Assembly (NCBI RefSeq): GCF_032854445.1
Contig: NW_027018183.1
Location: 1 to 63,171 of the forward strand
Reading direction: 5' to 3'
Source of the DNA: Liolophura sinensis
Lineage: Eukaryota > Mollusca > Polyplacophora > Chitonida > Chitonidae
DNA: 63,171 nucleotides
The position numbers and the translations under genes were made by a program. Shown piece by piece: positions 8,822 through 21,700 of this stretch. Position 1 is the first letter of the stretch, and every line of letters starts with the position of its first letter. The notes below the pieces were generated by a model that was not told where the DNA came from, ran no database searches, and worked only from the letters and a program-made list of their open reading frames with translations.

Positions 8822-11800
8822 AGTTATGTGCCCTTCGGTAGCCCAGACGACGTCAAATCTTTGGGCCAAGCCCATTTAACTCACCCAGCAAATGTCTTAC
8901 TTCTAAGTCGAAGACAAACTCAATGTCTTTATCTACATGTAGAAAAACCACACCATTTGTATATAAAAAAAACACAAGGTACTTGATACAGTCCGCTGTA
9001 AAAAGTACAATTGAACACTGACCCACATCAATAAGGTGCCAAAAGATGCGCAATTGGGCCAGGCATCTCCAGCTGTTGAAAAATTGCAAATTTCCTTGGT
9101 TTCCATGGAGTAAGAGCCGTTGCTGGGCACGTGATCTTGACATCAATGATTATTCATTTGTGGCTACAGCCAAAAGTATTGGTCGGAGAGCAACGCGGTT
9201 TGCACCATTCGATTTCTCGTCAAAAAATACGTCGGATTAGCCTCTTACCAGCAGCATTGGAACAGTTTTTCCACTTTTGGATTTTTGCCAGGTCTTTTTT
9301 TCTAATTGAAATCGGCTACATTAACTATGTACAATCGCGACTGGTCATTACTATATTCAACTTTTCATTATAAGTTATCTGGCCTTCGGTAGCCCAGACG
9401 ACGTCAAATCTTTGGGCCAAGCCCATTTAACTCACCCAGCAAATGTCTTACTTCTAAGTCGAAGACAAACTCAATGTCTTTATCTACATGTAGAAAAACC
9501 ACACCATTTGTATATAAAAAAAACACAAGGTACTTGATACAGTCCGCTGTAAAAAGTACAATTGAACACTGACCCACATCAATAAGGTGCCAAAAGATGC
9601 GCAATTGGGCCAGGCATCTCCAGCTGTTGAAAAATTGCAAATTTCCTTGGTTTCCATGGAGTAAGAGCCGTTGCTGGGCACGTGATCTTGACATCAATGA
9701 TTATTCATTTGTGGCTACAGCCAAAAGTATTGGTCGGAGAGCAACGCGGTTTGCACCATTCGATTTCTCGTCAAAAAATACGTCGGATTAGCCTCTTACC
9801 AGCAGCATTGGAACAGTTTTTCTACTTTTGGATTTTTGCCTGGTCTTTTTGCGAATTGAAATCGGCTACATTAACTATGTACAATCGCGACTGGTCATTA
9901 CTATATTCAACTTTTCATTATAAGTTATGTGCCCTTCGGTAGCCCAGACGACGTCAAATCTTTGGGCCAAGCCCATTTAACTCACCCAGCAAATGTCTTA
10001 CTTCTAAGTCGAAGACAAACTCAAAGTCTTTATCTACATGTAGAAAAACCACACCATTTGTATATAAAAAAAACACAAGGTACTTGATACAGTCCGCTGT
10101 AAAAAGGACAATTGAACACTGACCCACATCAATAAGGTGCCAAAAGATGCGCAATTGGGCCAGGCATCTCCAGCTGTTGAAAAATTGCAAATTTCCTTGG
10201 TTTCCATGGAGTAAGAGCCGTTGCTGGGCACGTGATCTTGACATCAATGATTATTCATTTGTGGCTACAGCCAAAAGTATTGGTCGGAGAGCAACGCGGT
10301 TTGCACCATTCGATTTCTCGTCAAAAAATACGTCGGATTAGCCTCTTACCAGCAGCATTGGAACAGTTTTTCCACTTTTGGATTTTTGCCTGGTATTTTT
10401 TCTAATTGAAATCGGCTACATTAACTATGTACAATCGCGACTGGTCATTACTATATTCAACTTTTCATTATAAGTTATGTGCCCTTCGGTAGCCCAGACG
10501 ACGTCAAATCTTTGGGCCAAGCCCATTTAACTCACCCAGCAAATGTCTTACTTCTAAGTCGAAGACAAACTCAATGTCTTTATCTACATGTAGAAAAACC
10601 ACACCATTTGTATATAAAAAAAACACAAGGTACTTGATACAGTCCGCTGTAAAAAGTACAATTGAACACTGACCCACATCAATAAGGTGCCAAAAGATGC
10701 GCAATTGGGCCAGGCATCTCCAGCTGTTGAAAAATTGCAAATTTCCTTGGTTTCCATGGAGTAAGAGCCGTTGCTGGGCACGTGATCTTGACATCAATGA
10801 TTATTCATTTGTGGCTACAGCCAAAAGTATTGGTCGGAGAGCAACGCGGTTTGCACCATTCGATTTCTCGTCAAAAAATACGTCGGATTAGCCTCTTACC
10901 AGCAGCATTGGAACAGTTTTTCCACTTTTGGATTTTTGCCTGGTATTTTTTCTAATTGAAATCGGCTACATTAACTATGTACAATCGCGACTGGTCATTA
11001 CTATATTCAACTTTTCATTATAAGTTATGTGCCCTTCGGTAGCCCAGACGACGTCACATCTTTGGGCCAAGCCCATTTAACTCACCCAGCAAATGTCTTA
11101 CTTCTAAGTCGAAGACAAACTCAATGTCTTTATCTACATGTAGAAAAACCACACCATTTGTATATAAAAAAAACACAAGGTACTTGATACAGTCCGCTGT
11201 AAAAAGGACAATTGAACACTGACCCACATCAATAAGGTGCCAAAAGATGCGCAATTGGGCCAGGCATCTCCAGCTGTTGAAAAATTGCAAATTTCCTTGG
11301 TTTCCATGGAGTAAGAGCCGTTGCTGGGCACGTGATCTTGACATCAATGATTATTCATTTGTGGCTACAGCCAAAAGTATTGGTCGGAGAGCAACGCGGT
11401 TTGCACCATTCGATTTCTCGTCAAAAAATACGTCGGATTAGCCTCTTACCAGCAGCATTGGAACAGTTTTTCCACTTTTGGATTTTTGCCTGGTATTTTT
11501 TCTAATTGAAATTGGCTACATTAACTATGTACAATCGCGACTGGTCATTACTATATTCAACTTTTCATTATAAGTTATGTGCCCTTCGGTAGCCCAGACG
11601 ACGTCAAATCTTTGGGCCAAGCCCATTTAACTCACCCAGCAAATGTCTTACTTCTAAGTCGAAGACAAACTCAATGTCTTTATCTACATGTAGAAAAACC
11701 ACACCATTTGTATATAAAAAAAACACAAGGTACTTGATACAGTCCGCTGTAAAAAGTACAATTGAACACTGACCCACATCAATAAGGTGCCAAAAGATGC

Positions 11801-14323
11801 GCAATTGGGCCAGGCATCTCCAGCTGTTGAAAAATTGCAAATTTCCTTGGTTTCCATGGAGTAAGAGCCGTTGCTGGGCACGTGATCTTGACATCAATGA
11901 TTATTCATTTGTGGCTACAGCCAAAAGTATTGGTCGGAGAGCAACGCGGTTTGCACCATTCGATTTCTCGTCAAAAAATACGTCGGATTAGCCTCTTACC
12001 AGCAGCATTGGAACAGTTTTTCCACTTTTGGATTTTTGCCAGGTCTTTTTTTCTAATTGAAATCGGCTACATTAACTATGTACAATCGCGACTGGTCATT
12101 ACTATATTCAACTTTTCATTATAAGTTATGTGGCCTTCGGTAGCCCAGACGACGTCAAATCTTTGGGCCAAGCCCATTTAACTCACCCAGCAAATGTCTT
12201 ACTTCTAAGTCGAAGACAAACTCAATGTCTTTATCTACATGTAGAAAAACCACACCATTTGTATATAAAAAAAACACAAGGTACTTGATACAGTCCGCTG
12301 TAAAAAGTACAATTGAACACTGACCCACATCAATAAGGTGCCAAAAGATGCGCAATTGGGCCAGGCATCTCCAGCTGTTGAAAAATTGCAAATTTCCTTG
12401 GTTTCCATGGAGTAAGAGCCGTTGCTGGGCACGTGATCTTGACATCAATGATTATTCATTTGTGGCTACAGCCAAAAGTATTGGTCGGAGAGCAACGCGG
12501 TTTGCACCATTCGATTTCTCGTCAAAAAATACGTCGGATTAGCCTCTTACCAGCAGCATTGGAACAGTTTTTCTACTTTTGGATTTTTGCCTGGTCTTTT
12601 TGCGAATTGAAATCGGCTACATTAACTATGTACAATCGCGACTGGTCATTACTATATTCAACTTTTCATTATAAGTTATGTGCCCTTCGGTAGCCCAGAC
12701 GACGTCAAATCTTTGGGCCAAGCCCATTTAACTCACCCAGCAAATGTCTTACTTCTAAGTCGAAGACAAACTCAAAGTCTTTATCTACATGTAGAAAAAC
12801 CACACCATTTGTATATAAAAAAAACACAAGGTACTTGATACAGTCCGCTGTAAAAAGGACAATTGAACACTGACCCACATCAATAAGGTGCCAAAAGATG
12901 CGCAATTGGGCCAGGCATCTCCAGCTGTTGAAAAATTGCAAATTTCCTTGGTTTCCATGGAGTAAGAGCCGTTGCTGGGCACGTGATCTTGACATCAATG
13001 ATTATTCATTTGTGGCTACAGCCAAAAGTATTGGTCGGAGAGCAACGCGGTTTGCACCATTCGATTTCTCGTCAAAAAATACGTCGGATTAGCCTCTTAC
13101 CAGCAGCATTGGAACAGTTTTTCCACTTTTGGATTTTTGCCTGGTATTTTTTCTAATTGAAATCGGCTACATTAACTATGTACAATCGCGACTGGTCATT
13201 ACTATATTCAACTTTTCATTATAAGTTATGTGCCCTTCGGTAGCCCAGACGACGTCAAATCTTTGGGCCAAGCCCATTTAACTCACCCAGCAAATGTCTT
13301 ACTTCTAAGTCGAAGACAAACTCAATGTCTTTATCTACATGTAGAAAAACCACACCATTTGTATATAAAAAAAACACAAGGTACTTGATACAGTCCGCTG
13401 TAAAAAGTACAATTGAACACTGACCCACATCAATAAGGTGCCAAAAGATGCGCAATTGGGCCAGGCATCTCCAGCTGTTGAAAAATTGCAAATTTCCTTG
13501 GTTTCCATGGAGTAAGAGCCGTTGCTGGGCACGTGATCTTGACATCAATGATTATTCATTTGTGGCTACAGCCAAAAGTATTGGTCGGAGAGCAACGCGG
13601 TTTGCACCATTCGATTTCTCGTCAAAAAATACGTCGGATTAGCCTCTTACCAGCAGCATTGGAACAGTTTTTCCACTTTTGGATTTTTGCCTGGTATTTT
13701 TTCTAATTGAAATCGGCTACATTAACTATGTACAATCGCGACTGGTCATTACTATATTCAACTTTTCATTATAAGTTATGTGCCCTTCGGTAGCCCAGAC
13801 GACGTCACATCTTTGGGCCAAGCCCATTTAACTCACCCAGCAAATGTCTTACTTCTAAGTCGAAGACAAACTCAATGTCTTTATCTACATGTAGAAAAAC
13901 CACACCATTTGTATATAAAAAAAACACAAGGTACTTGATACAGTCCGCTGTAAAAAGTACAATTGAACACTGACCCACATCAATAAGGTGCCAAAAGATG
14001 CGCAATTGGGCCAGGCATCTCCAGCTGTTGAAAAATTGCAAATTTCCTTGGTTTCCATGGAGTAAGAGCCGTTGCTGGGCACGTGATCTTGACATCAATG
14101 ATTATTCATTTGTGGCTACAGCCAAAAGTATTGGTCGGAGAGCAACGCGGCTTGCACCATTCGATTTCTCGTCAAAAAATACGTCGGATTAGCCTCTTAC
14201 CAGCAGCATTGGAACAGTTTTTCCACTTTTGGATTTTTTCCACGTCTTTTTGCTAATTGAAATCGGCTACATTAACTATGTACAATCGCGACTGGTCATT
14301 ACTATATTCAACTTTTCATTATA
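8822..14323 (+). repeat. HOR block A2: 5-unit repeat, two copies of about 2751 bp
   Basis: Copy 1: b (8822), c (9373), g (9923), a (10473), and a unit with GTCACATC (11023). Copy 2: b (11573), c (12124), g (12674), a (13224), and a unit with GTCACATC (13774). The rare A to C change at unit position 35 is seen in the window only at 11023 and 13774, tying the two copies together. The last unit of copy 2 differs in its 3' half and is listed separately as a chimera. Confidence 0.85.
13774..14323 (+). repeat. Chimeric unit: 5' part as 11023, 3' part class h
   Basis: The 5' part has C at position 10 and the rare GTCACATC shared with the unit at 11023. The 3' part has C at position 378 and the TTCCACGTC window of class h. 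Other class h units (19276, 22579, 25881) begin with G at position 10 and lack GTCACATC. A crossover or conversion tract ending between positions 36 and 378 explains it. Confidence 0.75.
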
Positions 14324-17300
14324 AGTTATGTGCCCTTCGGTAGCCCAGACGATGTCAAATCTTTGGGCCAAGCCCATTTAACTCACCCAGCAGTTGTCTT
14401 ACTTCTAAGTCGAAGACAAACTCAATGTCTTTATCTACATGTAGAAAAACCACACCATTTGTATATAAAAAAAACACAAGGTACTTGATACAGTCCGCTG
14501 TAAAAAGTACAATTGAACACTGACCCACATCAATAAGGTGCCAAAAGATGCGCAATTGGGCCAGGCATCTCCAGCTGTTGAAAAATTGCAAATTTCCTTG
14601 GTTTCCATGGAGTAAGAGCCGTTGCTGGGCACGTGATCTTGACATCAATGATTATTCATTTGTGGCTACAGCCAAAAGTATTGGTCGGAGAGCAACGTGG
14701 TTTGCACCATTCGATTTCTCGTCAAAAAATACGTCGGATTAGCCTCTTACCAGCAGCATTGGAACAGTTTTTCCACTTATGGATTTTTGCCTGGTATTTT
14801 TTCTAATTGAAATCGGCTACATTAACTATGTACAATCGCGACTGGTCATTACTATATTCAACTTTTCATTATAAGTTATGTGCCCTTCGGTAGCCCAGAC
14901 GACGTCAAATCTTTGGGCCAAGCCCATTTAACTCACCCAGCAGTTGTCTTACTTCTAAGTCGAAGACAAACTCAATGTCTTTATCTACATGTAGAAAAAC
15001 CACACCATTTGTATATAAAAAAAACACAAGGTACTTGATACAGTCCGCTGTAAAAAGTACAATTGAACACTGACCCACATCAATAAGGTGCCAAAAGATG
15101 CGCAATTGGGCCAGGCATCCCCAGCTGTTAAAAAATTGCAAATTTCCTTGGTTTCCATGGAGTAAGAGCCGTTGCTGGGCACGTGATCTTGACATCATTG
15201 ATTATTCATTTGTGGCTACAGCCAAAAGTATTGGTCGGAGAGCAACGCGGTTTGCACCATTCGATTTCTCGTCAAAAAATACGTCGGATTAGCCTCTTAC
15301 CAGCAGCATTGGAACAGTTTTTCTACTTTTGGATTTTTGCCTGGTCTTTTTGCTAACTGATTTCGGCTACATTAACTATGTACAATCGCGACTGGTCATT
15401 ACTATATTCAACTTTTCATTATAAGTGATGTGCCCTTCGGTAGCCCAGACGACGTCAAATCTTTGGGCCAAGCCCATTTAACTCACCCAGCAAATGTCTT
15501 ACTTCTAAGTCGAAGACAAACTCAAAGTCTTTATCTACATGTAGAAAAACCACACCATTTGTATATAAAAAAAACACAAGGTACTTGATACAGTCCGCTG
15601 TAAAAAGGACAATTGAACACTGACCCACATCAATAAGGTGCCAAAAGATGCGCAATTGGGCCAGGCATCTCCAGCTGTTGAAAAATTGCAAATTTCCTTG
15701 GTTTCCATGGAGTAAGAGCCGTTGCTGGGCACGTGATCTTGACATCAATGATTATTCATTTGTGGCTACAGCCAAAAGTATTGGTCGGAGAGCAACGCGG
15801 TTTGCACCATTCGATTTCTCGTCAAAAAATACGTCGGATTAGCCTCTTACCAGCAGCATTGGAACAGTTTTTCCACTTTTGGATTTTTGCCTGGTATTTT
15901 TTCTAATTGAAATCGGCTACATTAACTATGTACAATCGCGACTGGTCATTACTATATTCAACTTTTCATTATAAGTTATGTGCCCTTCGGTAGCCCAGAC
16001 GACGTCAAATCTTTGGGCCAAGCCCATTTAACTCACCCAGCAAATGTCTTACTTCTAAGTCGAAGACAAACTCAATGTCTTTATCTACATGTAGAAAAAC
16101 CACACCATTTGTATATAAAAAAAACACAAGGTACTTGATACAGTCCGCTGTAAAAAGTACAATTGAACACTGACCCACATCAATAAGGTGCCAAAAGATG
16201 CGCAATTGGGCCAGGCATCTCCAGCTGTTGAAAAATTGCAAATTTCCTTGGTTTCCATGGAGTAAGAGCCGTTGCTGGGCACGTGATCTTGACATCAATG
16301 ATTATTCATTTGTGGCTACAGCCAAAAGTATTGGTCGGAGAGCAACGCGGTTTGCACCATTCGATTTCTCGTCAAAAAATACGTCGGATTAGCCTCTTAC
16401 CAGCAGCATTGGAACAGTTTTTCCACTTTTGGATTTTTGCCTGGTATTTTTTCTAATTGAAATCGGCTACATTAACTATGTACAATCGCGACTGGTCATT
16501 ACTATATTCAACTTTTCATTATAAGTTATGTGCCCTTCGGTAGCCCAGACGACGTCAAATCTTTGGGCCAAGCCCATTTAACTCACCCAGCAAATGTCTT
16601 ACTTCTAAGTCGAAGACAAACTCAATGTCTTTATCTACATGTAGAAAAACCACACCATTTGTATATAAAAAAAACACAAGGTACTTGATACAGTCCGCTG
16701 TAAAAAGTACAATTGAACACTGACCCACATCAATAAGGTGCCAAAAGATGCGCAATTGGGCCAGGCATCTCCAGCTGTTGAAAAATTGCAAATTTCCTTG
16801 GTTTCCATGGAGTAAGAGCCGTTGCTGGGCACGTGATCTTGACATCAATGATTATTCATTTGTGGCTACAGCCAAAAGTATTGGTCGGAGAGCAACGCGG
16901 TTTGCACCATTCGATTTCTCGTCAAAAAATACGTCGGATTAGCCTCTTACCAGCAGCATTGGAACAGTTTTTCCACTTTTGGATTTTTGCCTGGTATTTT
17001 TTCTAATTGAAATCGGCTACATTAACTATGTACAATCGCGACTGGTCATTACTATATTCAACTTTTCATTATAAGTTATGTGCCCTTCGGTAGCCCAGAC
17101 GACGTCAAATCTTTGGGCCAAGCCCATTTAACTCACCCAGCAAATGTCTTACTTCTAAGTCGAAGACAAACTCAATGTCTTTATCTACATGTAGAAAAAC
17201 CACACCATTTGTATATAAAAAAAACACAAGGTACTTGATACAGTCCGCTGTAAAAAGTACAATTGAACACTGACCCACATCAATAAGGTGCCAAAAGATG

Positions 17301-18724
17301 CGCAATTGGGCCAGGCATCTCCAGCTGTTGAAAAATTGCAAATTTCCTTGGTTTCCATGGAGTAAGAGCCGTTGCTGGGCACGTGATCTTGACATCAATG
17401 ATTATTCATTTGTGGCTACAGCCAAAAGTATTGGTCGGAGAGCAACGCGGTTTGCACCATTCGATTTCTCGTCAAAAAATACGTCGGATTAGCCTCTTAC
17501 CAGCAGCATTGGAACAGTTTTTCCACTTTTGGATTTTTGCCAGGTCTTTTTTTCTAATTGAAATCGGCTACATTAACTATGTACAATCGCGACTGGTCAT
17601 TACTATATTCAACTTTTCATTATAAGTTATGTGGCCTTCGGTAGCCCAGACGACGTCAAATCTTTGGGCCAAGCCCATTTAACTCACCCAGCAAATGTCT
17701 TACTTCTAAGTCGAAGACAAACTCAATGTCTTTATCTACATGTAGAAAAACCACACCATTTGTATATAAAAAAAACACAAGGTACTTGATACAGTCCGCT
17801 GTAAAAAGTACAATTGAACACTGACCCACATCAATAAGGTGCCAAAAGATGCGCAATTGGGCCAGGCATCTCCAGCTGTTGAAAAATTGCAAATTTCCTT
17901 GGTTTCCATGGAGTAAGAGCCGTTGCTGGGCACGTGATCTTGACATCAATGATTATTCATTTGTGGCTACAGCCAAAAGTATTGGTCGGAGAGCAACGCG
18001 GTTTGCACCATTCGATTTCTCGTCAAAAAATACGTCGGATTAGCCTCTTACCAGCAGCATTGGAACAGTTTTTCTACTTTTGGATTTTTGCCTGGTCTTT
18101 TTGCGAATTGAAATCGGCTACATTAACTATGTACAATCGCGACTGGTCATTACTATATTCAACTTTTCATTATAAGTTATGTGCCCTTCGGTAGCCCAGA
18201 CGACGTCAAATCTTTGGGCCAAGCCCATTTAACTCACCCAGCAAATGTCTTACTTCTAAGTCGAAGACAAACTCAAAGTCTTTATCTACATGTAGAAAAA
18301 CCACACCATTTGTATATAAAAAAAACACAAGGTACTTGATACAGTCCGCTGTAAAAAGTACAATTGAACACTGACCCACATCAATAAGGTGCCAAAAGAT
18401 GCGCAATTGGGCCAGGCATCTCCAGCTGTTGAAAAATTGCAAATTTCCTTGGTTTCCATGGAGTAAGAGCCGTTGCTGGGCACGTGATCTTGACATCAAT
18501 GATTATTCATTTGTGGCTACAGCCAAAAGTATTGGTCGGAGAGCAACGCGGTTTGCACCATTCGATTTCTCGTCAAAAAATACGTCGGATTAGCCTCTTA
18601 CCAGCAGCATTGGAACAGTTTTTCCACTTTTGGATTTTTGCCTGGTATTTTTTCTAATTGAAATTGGCTACATTAACTATGTACAATCGCGACTGGTCAT
18701 TACTATATTCAACTTTTCATTATA
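14324..18724 (+). repeat. Block e-f-g-a-a-b-c-d (eight units)
   Basis: Units e (14324), f (14874), g (15424), a (15974), a (16524), b (17074), c (17625) and d (18175). Same order as block A1 with one extra a unit. The e unit here has GATGTC in place of GACGTC, a change shared only with the e unit at 26431. The block e-f-g-a lies 11004 bp from its counterpart at 3320. Confidence 0.8.
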
Positions 18725-21700
18725 TGTTATGTGCCCTTCGGTAGCCCAGACGACGTCAAATCTTTGGGCCAAGCCCATTTAACTCACCCAGCAAATGTCT
18801 TACTTCTAAGTCGAAGACAAACTCAATGTCTTTATCTACATGTAGAAAAACCACACCATTTGTATATAAAAAAAACACAAGGTACTTGATACAGTCCGCT
18901 GTAAAAAGTACAATTGAACACTGACCCACATCAATAAGGTGCCAAAAGATGCGCAATTGGGCCAGGCATCTCCAGCTGTTGAAAAATTGCAAATTTCCTT
19001 GGTTTCCATGGAGTAAGAGCCGTTGCTGGGCACGTGATCTTGACATCAATGATTATTCATTTGTGGCTACAGCCAAAAGTATTGGTCGGAGAGCAACGCG
19101 GTTTGCACCATTCGATTTCTCGTCAAAAAATACGTCGGATTAGCCTCTTACCAGCAGCATTGGAACAGTTTTTCCACTTTTGGATTTTTGCCTGGTCTTT
19201 TTTTCTAATTGAAATCGGCTACATTAACTATGTACAATCGCGACTGGTCATTACTATATTCAACTTTTCATTATAAGTTATGTGGCCTTCGGTAGCCCAG
19301 ACGACGTCAAATCTTTGGGCCAAGCCCATTTAACTCACCCAGCAAATGTCTTACTTCTAAGTCGAAGACAAACTCAATGTCTTTATCTACATGTAGAAAA
19401 ACCACACCATTTGTATATAAAAAAAACACAAGGTACTTGATACAGTCCGCTGTAAAAAGTACAATTGAACACTGACCCACATCAATAAGGTGCCAAAAGA
19501 TGCGCAATTGGGCCAGGCATCTCCAGCTGTTGAAAAATTGCAAATTTCCTTGGTTTCCATGGAGTAAGAGCCGTTGCTGGGCACGTGATCTTGACATCAA
19601 TGATTATTCATTTGTGGCTACAGCCAAAAGTATTGGTCGGAGAGCAACGCGGCTTGCACCATTCGATTTCTCGTCAAAAAATACGTCGGATTAGCCTCTT
19701 ACCAGCAGCATTGGAACAGTTTTTCCACTTTTGGATTTTTTCCACGTCTTTTTGCTAATTGAAATCGGCTACATTAACTATGTACAATCGCGACTGGTCA
19801 TTACTATATTCAACTTTTCATTATAAGTTATGTGCCCTTCGGTAGCCCAGACGACGTCAAATCTTTGGGCCAAGCCCATTTAACTCACCCAGCAAATGTC
19901 TTACTTCTAAGTCGAAGACAAACTCAATGTCTTTATCTACATGTAGAAAAACCACACCATTTGTATATAAAAAAAACACAAGGTACTTGATACAGTCCGC
20001 TGTAAAAAGTACAATTGAACACTGACCCACATCAATAAGGTGCCAAAAGATGCGCAATTGGGCCAGGCATCTCCAGCTGTTGAAAAATTGCAAATTTCCT
20101 TGGTTTCCATGGAGTAAGAGCCGTTGCTGGGCACGTGATCTTGACATCAATGATTATTCATTTGTGGCTACAGCCAAAAGTATTGGTCGGAGAGCAACGC
20201 GGTTTGCACCATTCGATTTCTCGTCAAAAAATACGTCGGATTAGCCTCTTACCAGCAGCATTGGAACAGTTTTTCCACTTTTGGATTTTTGCCTGGTATT
20301 TTTTCTAATTGAAATCGGCTACATTAACTATGTACAATCGCGACTGGTCATTACTATATTCAACTTTTCATTATAAGTTATGTGCCCTTCGGTAGCCCAG
20401 ACGACGTCAAATCTTTGGGCCAAGCCCATTTAACTCACCCAGCAAATGTCTTACTTCTAAGTCGAAGACAAACTCAATGTCTTTATCTACATGTAGAAAA
20501 ACCACACCATTTGTATATAAAAAAAACACAAGGTACTTGATACAGTCCGCTGTAAAAAGTACAATTGAACACTGACCCACATCAATAAGGTGCCAAAAGA
20601 TGCGCAATTGGGCCAGGCATCTCCAGCTGTTGAAAAATTGCAAATTTCCTTGGTTTCCATGGAGTAAGAGCCGTTGCTGGGCACGTGATCTTGACATCAA
20701 TGATTATTCATTTGTGGCTACAGCCAAAAGTATTGGTCGGAGAGCAACGCGGTTTGCACCATTCGATTTCTCGTCAAAAAATACGTCGGATTAGCCTCTT
20801 ACCAGCAGCATTGGAACAGTTTTTCCACTTTTGGATTTTTGCCAGGTCTTTTTTTCTAATTGAAATCGGCTACATTAACTATGTACAATCGCGACTGGTC
20901 ATTACTATATTCAACTTTTCATTATAAGTTATGTGGCCTTCGGTAGCCCAGACGACGTCAAATCTTTGGGCCAAGCCCATTTAACTCACCCAGCAAATGT
21001 CTTACTTCTAAGTCGAAGACAAACTCAATGTCTTTATCTACATGTAGAAAAACCACACCATTTGTATATAAAAAAAACACAAGGTACTTGATACAGTCCG
21101 CTGTAAAAAGTACAATTGAACACTGACCCACATCAATAAGGTGCCAAAAGATGCGCAATTGGGCCAGGCATCTCCAGCTGTTGAAAAATTGCAAATTTCC
21201 TTGGTTTCCATGGAGTAAGAGCCGTTGCTGGGCACGTGATCTTGACATCAATGATTATTCATTTGTGGCTACAGCCAAAAGTATTGGTCGGAGAGCAACG
21301 CGGTTTGCACCATTCGATTTCTCGTCAAAAAATACGTCGGATTAGCCTCTTACCAGCAGCATTGGAACAGTTTTTCTACTTTTGGATTTTTGCCTGGTCT
21401 TTTTGCGAATTGAAATCGGCTACATTAACTATGTACAATCGCGACTGGTCATTACTATATTCAACTTTTCATTATAAGTTATGTGCCCTTCGGTAGCCCA
21501 GACGACGTCAAATCTTTGGGCCAAGCCCATTTAACTCACCCAGCAAATGTCTTACTTCTAAGTCGAAGACAAACTCAAAGTCTTTATCTACATGTAGAAA
21601 AACCACACCATTTGTATATAAAAAAAAACACAAGGTACTTGATACAGTCCGCTGTAAAAAGTACAATTGAACACTGACCCACATCAATAAGGTGCCAAAA

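Noticed and set aside
14324-14330. Array start exactly at a unit boundary at window base 1 as a biological edge
   Set aside because: I chose the unit phase from the first word of the window, so the coincidence carries no information.
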